This document shows, one piece after another, positions 29,391 to 41,263 of a stretch of 64,000 nucleotides of DNA (its first letter is position 1; each line of letters starts with the position of its first letter). The notes beneath the pieces are model-generated. The model was not told the DNA's origin, ran no database searches, and saw only the letters and a program-made list of their open reading frames with translations. Source of the stretch: Eutypella sp. D-1 (Eukaryota > Ascomycota > Sordariomycetes > Xylariales > Diatrypaceae); assembly GCA_023313575.1 (NCBI GenBank), contig JAJTTP010000011.1, positions 372,001 to 436,000 on the forward strand, given 5' to 3'. The translations under genes were made by a program, and so were the position numbers.

Positions 29391-30683
29391 ATGAATATCA
29401 ACTGCACACCGTCGGTTCTTATCACAGGGTAGGGATAAAGGTCCTACTCTCCCTTGCTTACTGTGCTTACGACTAGGCTAGGTGCGGGAAGGGGGGGATC
29501 GGTCATGCCCTAGCGGTAGAGTTCAAGTCCAAAGGTACTCATTTCACTCCTACCACTCATAGTTGTACCAGCATTAATAGAAATTACAAATCATAAGGCT
29601 TCACTGTCATTGCCACATTGTTAAGCCACGAGCCGCGCGGTCATCTGACAGATAACGGCATCCACGCCTTTTCCGCCGACGTGACCAACGACGATGATAT
29701 CAATCAGTTGGCCAAAGACGTCTCGGGTATTGTTGGGCACAGCCTAACCATACTTGTGAATAATGCGTGCGTATAATCTCTCCGTGATTTACATTGGATA
29801 TCCGTTACGCTGGCAGTACTATCCGATTATAGGGGCATCTGTTAGTACATTCAGCCTGTCCGTGCAGCGTATCTACTGACATATAAGGCTACACGATGCC
29901 TGCAACAGACACCGATGTCAAGGAAGTAGAAAAGATGTTTGCTGTCAATGTCTTTGGTCCAATGAGGATGGTGCATCATTTTCATCCGCTTCTCATCAGA
30001 GCACGGGGAAAGATTGTCAATACTGGGAGCGTGGGAGGCATTGTTCCTTATGTGTATGGGTGTAAGGTCGACCACCTATAACGTATTCCGATGACGTAAG
30101 GCTGATAAATTGCTTAGCAAGCTATAACGCAAGCAAAGCGGCCCTACACCATTGGGGGAACACTCTCAGGGTGGAAATGAAGCCACTTGGGTGAGTACCC
30201 ATCCCTTTTGCCGTATTCCAATCTTCGCCACTGACATTTGTTATTGAAGAGTGGATGTGGTGAACATCATTTCAGGTGAGGTTTCTACCAATATACTGAA
30301 AGGCGATCATGGGCGGCAGCTCCCCGAGAATTCATGCTACCGGCCTTTGACCGATTCGTTTACAAAACACGTAACACGAACACCTCGTACGTCTCAATAT
30401 GTTTATGCATTTTCTAATATCGCTGGACTGATGTGAACGAAGACACCATAAGCCCAAAGGAATATGCTAGATCTGTGGTCACTGAGGTGACTAAAGAACA
30501 CCCAAGGGCGTGGTTTTGGACCGGGGCTCGATCGGGAAGCGTTTGGTTTGGCGACTCATTTCTACCACGAACCTTTTGGGTAAGGATTTCCGTGCCGTTG
30601 AGCGTATAAAGCTGACCTACTGTGATGGGCAGGACTGGTTGTTCACTCGGGAATTCAATCTGGATAAGTTGAGAGCGTACTGA
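29391..30683 (+). CDS. short-chain dehydrogenase/reductase, AYR1-like, cluster tailoring
   Basis: A 277-aa NAD(P)H-dependent reductase in eight small exons: 29391-29428, 29482-29534, 29598-29768, 29888-30061, 30118-30190, 30250-30386, 30443-30579 and 30633-30683 (834 coding nt). Exon joins recreate PSVLITGCGKGGIGHALAVE (the TGxxxGIG cofactor loop), an NNA motif, the catalytic Ser in NTGSVGG and Tyr148-x3-Lys152 (YNASK). The C-terminus (TFWDWLFTREFN) matches the membrane-proximal tail of 1-acylglycerone-phosphate reductase-type SDRs. The third intron must use a GC donor (29769) to hold frame; with the nearby GT donors the protein breaks. It is either a true GC-AG intron or a recent lesion. Divergent from the PKS, it probably reduces a keto group on the polyketide (inference). 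Confidence 0.8.
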
Positions 30684-30765
30684 TGATTGGCTATAGTGAG
30701 GTCCAACTACATATCTCGTCCTCATGTCGTGAGTAGTGGACTACAGATGAGATGGATGACAAGCA

Positions 30766-31728
30766 TTAGGATGTCTGTACTTGTAACGTCGTGCCACCGT
30801 CCACGAGCCATCCAACCCCTGTAACATAGCTTGACATGGGGCTCGTCATGAAGAGAACCACATCCGCAACCTCCTCAGGCTTCGCGATCCTTCTCATTGG
30901 AATGACTGTCTTGAATATGTTCGGTAAGTTTGGGTTTCCAGCGATGGCAGCATCTACCATAGGAGTGTCAACCCAGCCCGGACAAATGGCGTTCACACGG
31001 ATGTCGTAAGCGGAGTTATCTAGTGCTGCATAAAGTTGTGATGTCAGCCACCATAGATACTTAACGCTACTAAAAAGGGATTCTCCGTCTTACCCGCATT
31101 CTTTGTCAGGCCCATCACAGCATGCTTTGTCGTGGCGTATTGGGTTACATGCGGCGTAACCATATACGAATTGCAAGATCCCAAATTCAGTATGACACCC
31201 CGACCGGCATCTCGCTCTTTACCTCGGATCGAGACCTTCATTGGGCTCTGCTCTTTCATCACCTTCGTAACAGCCTGGATGCAGTTGAGTGTGCCCATCA
31301 CGTTCACCTTCCAAAAACGATTCATCTCATCTGGGTCGGTATCTTCCACGGGAAGATGCTTTTCGACACCGACACCAGCGCAGTTCACATTGTAGTCTAT
31401 ACGACCAAATGCTTGAACTGTAGAGTTGACCATGTTGTCTACGCTCGAGCGGTCGGTGACATCCACGGTGATGGGCAGCGCTTTGAAGCCTGTACTGGTG
31501 GCGCAGGCCTCGCTTTGACGTGCCGTTTCAAGAGCAGCCTCGAACTTGAGATCCGCCACAACCACGGCTCGCGCGCCTTCAGCCGCATATGCTAAACAGC
31601 ATTCCTTACCAATGCCACTTCCTACCCAAGCTTCTCATCAGTGACTGGAACGGTAGAGCCGGAATTGGACAGGAGGTAAACAGACCTGCACCAGTGACAA
31701 TCGCGACGCCTTCGATATGGAACACCAT
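30766..31728 (-). CDS. classical short-chain dehydrogenase/reductase, cluster tailoring
   Basis: A 276-aa SDR in three exons (31728-31686, 31621-31094, 31025-30766; introns of 64 and 68 nt; 831 coding nt). Joining exons 1 and 2 restores the cofactor motif TGAGSGIG (residues 12-19). NCAG follows, then Ser163 in LGSCNSY and Tyr176-x3-Lys180 (YATTK), and the CPGWVDTP and GVGWLVDGG end typical of the family. All catalytic residues are present. The insert SIRGKERDAGRG before the Ser strand looks specific to this branch. It is tail-to-tail with the AYR1-like reductase, only 82 bp apart. It likely oxidises or reduces a hydroxyl/keto position of the PKS product (inference). Confidence 0.88.
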
Positions 31729-33168
31729 CGTGATTTTGATTGAGAAGGCTGCGGGAAGAAGATCAGAGAGCAATGGAAATGACAGACACGGGGAGTCGCT
31801 AATACTGTAAGAATCAATTGCGTTCTGTTGAATCGGTGACACGGTGGAACTTTTCCTGCGGTGTACACCATGCGACGACACGGAGACGGAAGTTTCCGTC
31901 GGTAGAATCTCCATGCGGGTAGGCCTGTACATCAGATCGAAGTTACAGTTACACTTTCTCGAAACTATCATTCATGCAGTAATCGTCTGGACCTCAATCC
32001 ACAGTTTAGTCACGATAACTGATTCACCATGCACGTGGATTCATAATACGGGCACAGAGAAAACTGTAACCGTAGGGTTGCACTCGTTGGAGAAGGGCTG
32101 ACGCGACGTAACAAAAATGATGCGGGTAAGCTGGATACCACCCAATTTATAACAATATGGCCCATATTGGCTGCAGATCAAGGAGGGCTTTCCAGACGGG
32201 GGAAGAAACCGGACGGCTCTCAAAGAGCTTCACCCAATGACCCGTCCGGTTTCTTCCCCCGTCTGCCAGGGAGGGGTAGGAACGGAGTAGAACGACAGCC
32301 GAGACTGCGATAGGCTAGCAAGTGAATAAACAGTCCATTATCGGCGTCGCATTTACAGCGAGGAAGTATCAGTTGTTAGAATCCGACATTAGGTACCCTA
32401 AAGACAGAGGCTAGGTGTTAGAATCGGCGTGTCAGTGTCGGGGTTAAGCCTGTATATCTACATCCCGTCGTGTCCTTTATGATTCGATACCTTTTTTAAA
32501 AGGCAATGCTTGTCGCAGCCATTAATTTAGAGGTGCCTTGTGGGATAAATTATAATCACGCTTATTGGTCTGCTCTTCGGTGCATGGCGACTTCTATGCA
32601 GTAAGATAAGCTTCGCTGAGACATTACCACGCCTGTGCCAGCTGTGCAAGTAGAAAATTTTACGTGGATTTTGAATGGCGCAGTTACTGGCGTATAGCAG
32701 TGACTGCAGTTCAGGTCATGATTATTGGGGGTATTCTTAATATGTGGTGTGACTGCTACCCACTGACAGGTTCCAATGCGGTACAGCGCCTCTCGGTTAT
32801 TTCCTGATATAGGTTGGTAAGGATTCTTCGTACAGATCAGTGTACGAAGTCGATTTCGATTATTACCACCAGAAATAATGCTGATGCACAAAGCTGAGCG
32901 CCTCTGACGCGCATGACAATGCTTTATTGGAAGAAGCCGGGTGGGAGACTGAATAATGATTCCGCATCTTGGATTTCGTTCGAAATGGGTTTCAAAAAAT
33001 CTTACACCATTTTTCGACATTCGGACGGCTCGCATTCAATCTTGACGAACATCTTCCCTTTTCATAATCATGTTATTTTATAGAGTATTCTGCATTTACT
33101 ATTACCGTATCTAAACGCCAAGCGTACAGTGCATTCCTCGCGACTTGTCGCGAACGACAACTCGCGCC
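31729..33168. promoter_or_regulatory. divergent promoter, reductase and membrane protein
   Basis: It separates the 5' ends of the second SDR (minus) and the rhodopsin-type membrane protein (plus). It contains the perfect 24-bp inverted repeat described separately. Other frames in it have no recognisable features. Confidence 0.5.
32193..32265. repeat. perfect 24-bp inverted repeat, 25-nt spacer
   Basis: The left arm is 32193-32216 and the right arm 32242-32265. The arms are exact reverse complements and contain GGGGGAAGAAACCGG and CCGGACGG. The spacer has a small CTCT...AGAG hairpin of its own. It lies about 465 bp upstream of the second SDR and 900 bp upstream of the membrane-protein gene. 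It could be a dimeric regulator site, a cruciform or RNA hairpin, or the remnant of a small mobile element. Confidence 0.9.
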
Positions 33169-34707
33169 ATGGAAGAAGATCCGGCTATACAGTTTGCTGC
33201 CCTTTCACCACAGCAGCAGCAAGAAAAGCTTGACGGACCCGGCCTGGAGCCCCCGCCTGGCATTGTACCAAACTTTGAAAACCCACCAAACGGCGATGCT
33301 ATCGCCCATGGGGCTTTGGCAGCCTGTATAGCAACGGTCGTAATATTCGTTTCTCTCGCGATATATGCCAAACTGAAGCATTTTAGACGATTTCACCTTG
33401 AAGACGGTATGCTCTCATCCCTATGTCAGCGCATATTTTATGCCTAGCCTGCTGACATTTCCAGGTTTGGTCGTGGTCGCAATTGTATGGTGAGCCCTTT
33501 GGTGGGATATTTCGAACTTGTGCTGACTCTGGACGCTGCGTAGATTGGCTGGATCACATTTGTCGCGGTCCTTTACAAGGTCGTGGTTGAATATGGATAC
33601 TTCATCAACCAGTGGAACTTCCACCTGCGCCAAGTCCCTGAATATTTCCATGTAGGCTTACTGCTAAGCTATGTCTTGTCGACAGCTAACAATTATATCA
33701 GTTGATATACATTGTCACACTTGCCTACTTCGTTACGATGAGCACCATAAAGGCAGCCATAGTTCTCGAGTGGATTCGCATATTCGTACCAAGGGGGACG
33801 CGCAACGCTTTCTTCTGGACATGCCACGCCATGGCATGGCTAAACGCTACGGCCTGCGTTATAATGTTATTTGTAGTGGCGTTTGCTTGCGACCCAATTG
33901 AGAGGTATTGGAACCCCTTGGTCATGGGAACGTGTCTCGATGCAAACGCCACTGCCTTCATCGCGCCCATAATCAATCTTATCTTCGATATCATCGCCTT
34001 GATTCTTCCTCAGAGAGTAATATGGGGCCTTCATCTATCCTGGAGAAAGAAGATGGGCATTTCCGTACTGTTTGCTCTGGGAATATTGTACGACCCCCCT
34101 CCAAACCCCACCCACCTTTCGCCATGGACTTCCCATTGTTGTAGAGTAGAATTGTATTAGTCTTGCTAATCATTTCATCGGCTGTATCAGGGCATGTGTA
34201 TCTGCAGGCATACGCATAGGCGTTTCGAAATCATTCTGGCTGGAACCAGATAGGACCTACAACATCGCCAGTACTGCACTTTGGTGCCTAGCCGAGATGA
34301 CTGCCGGGATATTGATCTACTGCATTCCATCTGCACCAGCAGCCATAGGTCGCCTGAAAGATAAAGCGACTTCTGCAACTCGTTCGAAGTCCGGCCATTC
34401 ATCCGGCCCAGGTGGATCTAAGAATAGCAATATGGGGGGTTCTTGGGGTGAAAGAAACAAGCCTTCAGCATCGAGGGAGATCCCAGGCCCCTACGAGGAA
34501 ATAGATGAGGTGCCTCTGACCAAACTTCCAGCAAGAAAGGCCCCGGCTTCTAGCCGCGCTCGTGGTGAGGAGAACACAGAATTTCAAGGTGGGATGGGGA
34601 TCACGCGGACAACACAGGTATCAGCAACCGTCACACACAACAGCCTGGACAGCACAGATGAGTATATTCGCCAGCATCCATGGGCATCTATGTCAGAAAG
34701 GGTCTAG
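33169..34707 (+). CDS. seven-helix fungal rhodopsin-domain (Pth11-like) membrane protein
   Basis: A 422-aa integral membrane protein in five exons: 33169-33406, 33465-33484, 33544-33651, 33702-34087 and 34191-34707 (1269 coding nt); one exon is only 20 nt. Helices include IAHGALAACIATVVIFVSLA, a GWITFVAVLY helix, IYIVTLAYFVTMSTIKAAIV and FIAPIINLIFDIIALILPQR. The residues between (EWIRIF, CDPIERYWNP, GTCLDANA) and the IYCIPSAPA segment are the signature of the fungal rhodopsin-domain family that includes Pth11-type receptors. The cytosolic tail is long, Ser- and Pro-rich and disordered. No N-terminal CFEM cysteine domain is present. It lies in the metabolite cluster between a reductase and the flavin oxidase. 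It could sense the product or an external cue, or be unrelated (inference). Confidence 0.87.
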
Positions 34708-35768
34708 GAGATAGAAGAATTTCATAAGCAGAATCATGCAAAACTATCCTATCAACTTGTCAAGTTGACCCCCTATAGTGGGTCCACTGTTACTTAAGCC
34801 GAGGGGTCTAGTAGCGCTATTTCCGGCAGCATTTAAAGAGGGCCACTGAAGTCACATCGGCCACTTTCGACATGTACTAGTCATGTTCTGCAATATGCCA
34901 GGCATTCTACGTGGCGTATGTGATAGATATCGTAGTCCCTTAGTGCTAGACTACATACAGTATATTCTATTGGGCGTCAAAATATTACACAGGCCCAGGT
35001 TAGTGACTGCAGCCGTGATGCTGACGAGCGGTTTCATTGGTCTTTCTATCGTGATTGTGGATGCCACTGGATGGTTTGCTCTATCTCCCTTTTTAAGATG
35101 TTGGTCCGCCCGGACATCTAAACTCCGGACGCGAGGAGCGTCTTATGTGCACTGCATATTAAGGTACCCATCCAACACATCTGCTGGCGGGCTGTACCTA
35201 TGTAGTGCAAGCTTCTCCCTTGCGCTGACGGAATGCGTGGCTTAGTTACCCGATACATACAGCCAACAGGTCAGCACGATGTTGCAGCCGTGTTACATGG
35301 TGAATCCTATCTGAATACAACCTGTAGACCGCCAATCCTGCTCTACTTGCGTAACTACGTTCTTCGAGCTACAGCTATATCATTCTGATATAGTACTACG
35401 ACAGATAATGTAGCATATGATAGCGCATGGACGCCTTCTCCTTGAATAGATACAAGATCCTCGGCCGGCTGAGCCGTTAAAGTAATAAATGACCCCGAGG
35501 CCTGTCCTCAGCTGAATTTAATGCTCACCCATCTTCCTCGCTAGACTCACTTTGTGTGGTCCACATCTGACTAGCTGGCAGGCGTCTATGACCACCAACA
35601 ACACTTACCCTTACGAATACCCTGGTTGAGCACTAGCGTCAACTCGCCTTGATTATCAGCCCATCACTGTATTTGCCTCGCGACTTGTATCTACCATATA
35701 TTCAGTAAGTGCGCTTTCATTATTTTCGTATTCCCAATGACTAGAGATGAGAGCAATGAGCTAACAAA
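34708..35768. other. intergenic
   Basis: A 120-codon frame (34883-35245, plus) has no recognisable motif and is not supported. The right end is presumably the promoter of the flavin oxidase gene. Confidence 0.5.
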
Positions 35769-37493
35769 ATGAAATATTCAAACTACATTTTCGCTTTGCC
35801 TTGTGCTGTCATGGCGTCAACCGCTTCTCATGCGGCAGGGCCTACGCAATGGCCGAATTCCACCACAGTTTACTATCCGGACACTGATGCTTTCGTTAAT
35901 GCCACTGCACGATGGAATGCCTACGGAGCTCCAGATTATTTCGCTGCAATTTCGCCCTCATCCGTAGATGAAATGATCGAAGTTGTGGGTTCATTTATTC
36001 TTCGTCCATATAAAGGCATCAGTCTAACTTATGGAACTCTACCAGGTTAAAGCAGCAAGAAAGTACAACGTCCCATTCCTTGCAACTGGAGGACGCCATG
36101 GCTACGGCACCGCGTTGTCTAAGCTTAGGAATGGACTAGCCATCGATATGAGCCATCTCAACGAGGTCAAGATCGATCAAACCAGCTCCACCCTTACCGT
36201 CGAGGGAGGAGCCAAAATTCGTGATGTTCTTCGTCCCGTCCATGACGCGGGCTTCCAACTCCGTAGGTCTCGTCATTATAGTAGCCGTACAAAGCGATGT
36301 TTAATATTAATATTCTTGCAGCATCTGGTTCCTGTAGCTATGTTGGCTTTGTTGGCGCAACGTTGGGTGCCGGCATTGGGTTCTTCTCCGGCCGCTTTGG
36401 CTTGATGATTGACAGTCTGCTGTCGGTAAAGATGATCACGGCGAGTGGTGACCATATTGAAGTATCGGAAGACTCGAACTCGGATTTGTTCTGGGGTCTT
36501 CGCGGAGCTGGAGCAAACTTCGGCATTGTCACCTCCGCGACCTACAAACTCCACCAACAAGCCAACGCCGGTCAAGTGTTTTATGCAGACTTGATCTATC
36601 CAACTGACGTTAAGGAAGACTACTTCAATGCGTTGCAGGCACTTGGGGATAACTGGCCGCCTGAACTGGGGGCCTGCCATGCGATCTTCTGGGATCCGTC
36701 TTCTAATGCTGTAAGTAGTAGAGGGTACAAGACCATTCTGTGTCGAGCGCGCATCTGATCTAGGCTAACGTGATGGCCAAAAGACAAGGATCATGGGTAC
36801 CTTCATATACACAGGTCCCGAGGCCGAGGCCCGTAATGTTCTTTCCCCATTCTTCAACCTCAACCCGCCCGTGTCTCGTGTGCAGATGATTCCCTTCTAC
36901 CAAGTACCATCTCTCATTTTGATGGGTATGATCGAGGCTTCCTCCAACACGAAGGAAGGTGTCCACAGTATACATACCCTCAATGCCAGAAAGCTCTCAG
37001 CTGAAACGTATGTATCGGCCGTCGACAAATTCGATACTTTCTATCACAAGTTCCCAGCTGCTCGCTCATCTGCCGCCGTGTTGGAAACATTCTCCACCGC
37101 TGCCCCATTGACTGTACCAGAAGACGCAACTGCGTATCCTTGGAGAGAAGCTGTAGGCAATTTGTACGTGCATCTTTCCCCTGTTTGTACATATGAGAAA
37201 ACCTATAACTAACCATTATACTCGCTCGCAGCATGTTCCAGATGGGTTGGGAGGGCCTCAACAACCCTCTAGGGTCCGTTGTGGACGACTTCGCAAGGGA
37301 GCTGCGAGCCGACTTTGTCGCCACATCGGGCTACCCCGAACTATCCGCGTATGTGAGCTACGCATGGGGTGATGAAACCGCCGAGCAGATTTATGGACGT
37401 GACAAACTTCCTCGTCTGGTGGCTTTGAAGAAGAAGTGGGACCCAGAAAATGTCTTCGGATACAGCAACGCTCTCCCGACGCGATTGCCGTAG
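35769..37493 (+). CDS. secreted FAD-linked oxidase (BBE-like), cluster tailoring
   Basis: A 487-aa flavoprotein in five exons: 35769-35984, 36046-36262, 36322-36710, 36784-37163 and 37232-37493 (1464 coding nt). A signal peptide ends near ASHAAG. The FAD-binding PCMH domain has ATGGRHGYGT with His90 and SGSCSYVGFVGATLGAGIG with Cys149. These are the candidate 8-alpha-histidyl and 6-S-cysteinyl attachment sites, so bicovalent FAD is possible. FWGLRGAGANFGIVTSATYK is the central signature. The C-terminal KKKWDPENVFGYSNALP is the BBE segment. Such oxidases perform oxidative cyclisation or alcohol oxidation in fungal pathways; Sol5 of the solanapyrone pathway is the best-known analogue. Length is normal and the gene looks intact. 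It is the right boundary of the cluster. Confidence 0.9.
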
Positions 37494-40400
37494 TGCTTTT
37501 CGTATTCTGTCATAACTAGTTAGAGAGCGGCGATCAGATTCGAAATCGAGGGGCACGAGGTGGGTGATGAATTACAATAGCTTCATGATATATGTATAAG
37601 GATGGTAGGGAAACTGATGAGAAAGGTGCGTACACATGCTTTCCAGTTAAGGCTTAATGCTTAAGGTACCAATATACCTGATATTTCGCTGTTTCGATGG
37701 AGAAGCTATTGAGTTGAGATATTTTATTGCACGTGCCCTCTGTCCATGGTGTGTGTGAGAAAACTACTGTTTGGGGGAGAGGGGCTGTGCCTCTGGGCCC
37801 AGCAGCAAGAGCGAAGTTTTATGCGATATGAATTGTGGTATCTCTGAGTATCCGTCGGGGTAGGTCCGTATCGAGGAGACGCAGTTGATGGCAAGTCGTG
37901 AACGCTTGCTTGCAAAAGGGTTTGGTGCATGGTACAAAATACGACCCGGAGGGTCATTACGAGGTAGATTAATGATATAGGTAGAGGCCGAAGAGTAATT
38001 ATGCTCTGTCCCCTGCCTAGAAAGATGACTAGACTATTGTAGCCCATAAATAGGAGGACCGATGCTAGCACTTCTGACCTATAATGGGATACTACTACGC
38101 TGCCGTACGAGTATCTGGACCCGCTTAGGAGTCCTGGAAGCCGATGAGTGTTCATCAATTATGGGTATTAACGCCCGTACTTCTATCCTCTATATTTAAA
38201 CCATGTAAACGGCCGTAGTTACGGGTTCGACCTTTGTGCGTAGAGCCTAAACACTACGACGTGTTAACGGTGCCAGGGGTAAATATGCTACAGGACCTAG
38301 GGTACGTTACCCGTCTCACCTATAATAGTACCAATATACTCTTGCACGGTGGCCTGTAATTATGCATGTACGTCAACATTTCTAGGCTAAGAGCTCTCTG
38401 GTGCCTCGCTTTTTTGCGATCTCGCGGGGAGTATTGAGACATGAAAATATGCCTCGCAATAATGGTTCTGTACACCAGCAGTGGACATTGCATATTATTC
38501 AAAAGGCGCTATAGTCATGGGGTATGTAGTTTCAAGATGGTAAACGATGCGTCCGATTGGCGGATCACAGGGAGAGCCTGGGACCGTCTGGAAGTCTACA
38601 AGAAGGATGAAGATGTGACAGGTGCGACTGACCTGTGGGGATTATTCAGTTCGTGAAAGAAAACAATATGTTTCAAGAGGCGTCTCTCGGAGTAGATCAG
38701 CGCGGTGAGGTATTGTGTACGGTTACATTTCATGCACAAGGAGGGGTCCAGGAGAAGAGAAGCATAAAACCACTGAGCGACGCTATTATACTATACTACA
38801 TGAATCTCGATCTGTTGAAATGTATGCACCAACGCTTGCATATAGGATAGGATTCCGTAAGACGCGTATAATACGCCCTGCCGCAGCGTGTGGTCGTCCA
38901 AGGCTCCTATATCATGAATAGGGGTAAATAGGGGTAGTGTGCCCCACACATTGTGCTTAGATCCAGGGTGCGACGGTCGTAATCCTTATGAGCCTTTTCA
39001 TATATAAGTTGACTAAATATACTGGTAATGATGATAATAGACTGGAGCTGTACCTCTGAGGTGTTAACGACAAACTGCTGCGTTCTAGCTTTGCCCTTTT
39101 ACTGAGCACAGCCATACCACCGCAATCATGATGCAAGGGTCGCTTCTGTGTGATAGCCTTTAGTGTGTACTCAAGAAGATACGGCTATGCTGGCAGTGTC
39201 CACTCTTTAGATTCCTCAAAGGGCTTTCTCTTCTCTGAGCGTTAGTTCATATCAATGAAGAGAAGGACCCCCCGCGGTAGGACTGCTATATATGCGTTAT
39301 CGTTCGCGCAGTCGTTCAATATAGCCGCCCTTACGACAGAAATCTCATGAAACATGTAAAGCTTGGGCTCACCCTTGGGTTCCGTGTATACAGCAGCACA
39401 TACCAAAACTAGAAACACCGTATCGCATGGCCGTCTCCTCATTTATCGAAAGTGATCGAAAGTCTAGAAACACCGACTCGGCGAGTCACATCCGCATTGG
39501 GTTCCGAGATTTTGTTTCGACCGTGTTTGGTTATGAACCTAGATTTGCCTGGTTACCCAAATACTCGCCATATCGGAGTATCATTACTCCTTGATTCCTG
39601 CACGCACTGCTTATGTGCTTCCCAATTTCCCATCTCTTTCGCATACGCTTTGAAAGGCGACCCAAGAACTCACATGACCTGACCCGAAGCATAGGTCATC
39701 TTTTACTGGATCGATATATCATTGAAGCATGTCTGGGATGAAACCAGTGGCTTCCTTCGTATCATAAGAATTCCCGATATTACCAACCTAATGTTGTGAA
39801 TCGTCCGTGAAAGCCACGTACATTCCCACTGTAATCTGGGTAGTAGTGCGATGAGTGCCATACTCGATATATTTATATTTCGAAGATTCCTGCATAGGTG
39901 TTCTAGATATGATGCATATATTAATTAAACTGTCTGTCTGTAACGATCATAACCAGCGACATTTGTTGCCTGTTGCTCTTTTCCTTAGCTTCGCGGCGTA
40001 AGTGGGCGAACCACGAGCCAAATATTTAGCCTCGAGGGAATGTATGCAGCTTGTCGAGTCGGTTACATGGTGCAATGTTTCCCACGCTGTACGGATAATC
40101 AATTTCTCTTCTGGAAAGGATGCATTGAAATTGATTTCATCTAGCTTCCCAGTTGGTGGGTAATTAAACAGAAGCAGAGTGTGCCTCCGACTTCACAACC
40201 AGGTAGTATTAATATGTATGAGTATTTCCTGAGTGGACGAATATGCGCATCCCAAGTCAGGGGTCGACTCGGTAAGCATGGATTTAATTGGGGCTCCCCC
40301 AGGTTTATGCGCGTCGATTCTACTTAGGGCGAGGGCTTTCATTTATCATATGATTGAGGCTGCGAGGCCAGAGTGCTGGGCGATAACCGACTTCAGTCAG

Positions 40401-41239
40401 AGCCTGCTATTAGACCGTATTAGGACGCGTGAAGGCGGTTCGGTGTATTCAGTGAAGCAGGAAGTAAGGGAAGCTGGTGCTCTTGCGAGCGACCGAATTA
40501 CAGTACCTCAATGAACCCTACGCACCGGATTATTTCCGATGGTGATTGGATAGTAATCATGTCGCTGCCTTACTGTATTATGTAATTTACTGGGCAACTG
40601 GAGCCGACCCTACAACACCAAAATGTCTAGTTTGTCGATCATATCCCCACCGAGGTAACGGGGGATAGCGCCGTTGGGATGTTACCGGTGTAGCCTGTTA
40701 CGGAATGACTCAAGCTGATTCAACACGTCAAGTTTCATATCTAAGCACATAGGCGAGAGATGTTCATGGAGTATGACTGAGTTAGCCATATTCTGCCAGT
40801 CTGCACGCCTGGATGGGATCAACAACAGACACCGCACACATACAGGGCATCTCCGTGTTGAATATGGGGATGCGATCAATTCCTTCGGTGCCAAGATCCG
40901 GTTAGTCTGGTCCATCCCTTTGATAGGACGATCGCTTTGCTCATGCCTTTTTAAGGTTGAGTCAGCTCCTCTTCTATGGGGTTTGGGGGTAGTTGGGCCG
41001 TGTGTCCATCGCGCCCAGGCGCCCTCACCTGACCCCGGCATTGACCCCTCTGACTGTCAAGCCTGTGCTCTTTTAATGGACTAAGTAATTGGACCTGTTA
41101 ACCCCTGTCGTAAGGTCTAACATTGTAGCACCTGGAATACCAGCCTGTGTGTGACATGCGCGAACCGCGACGATCGGGTCGGAGGTGGTAGATATCTGGT
41201 TATCATTACCGACCATTTCCGAAGGGTAGCAGTGCAGAT

Positions 41240-41263
41240 GGGGATGGGGATGGGGATGGGGGG
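41240..41263 (+). other. G-quadruplex motif
   Basis: Four G-runs (4, 4, 4 and 6 bases) are separated by AT dinucleotides, so the loops are only 2 nt and should favour a stable G4 structure. Confidence 0.7.

Noticed and set aside
34883..35245. 120-codon plus-strand frame with two hydrophobic stretches
   Set aside because: No recognisable motif and weak context between two clear genes; left unannotated.
37724..38158. 144-codon minus-strand frame in the gene-free stretch
   Set aside because: No domain and no supporting splice or regulatory context.
40233..40514. 93-codon plus-strand frame in the gene-free stretch
   Set aside because: No recognisable domain; possibly part of decayed sequence, but not supportable.
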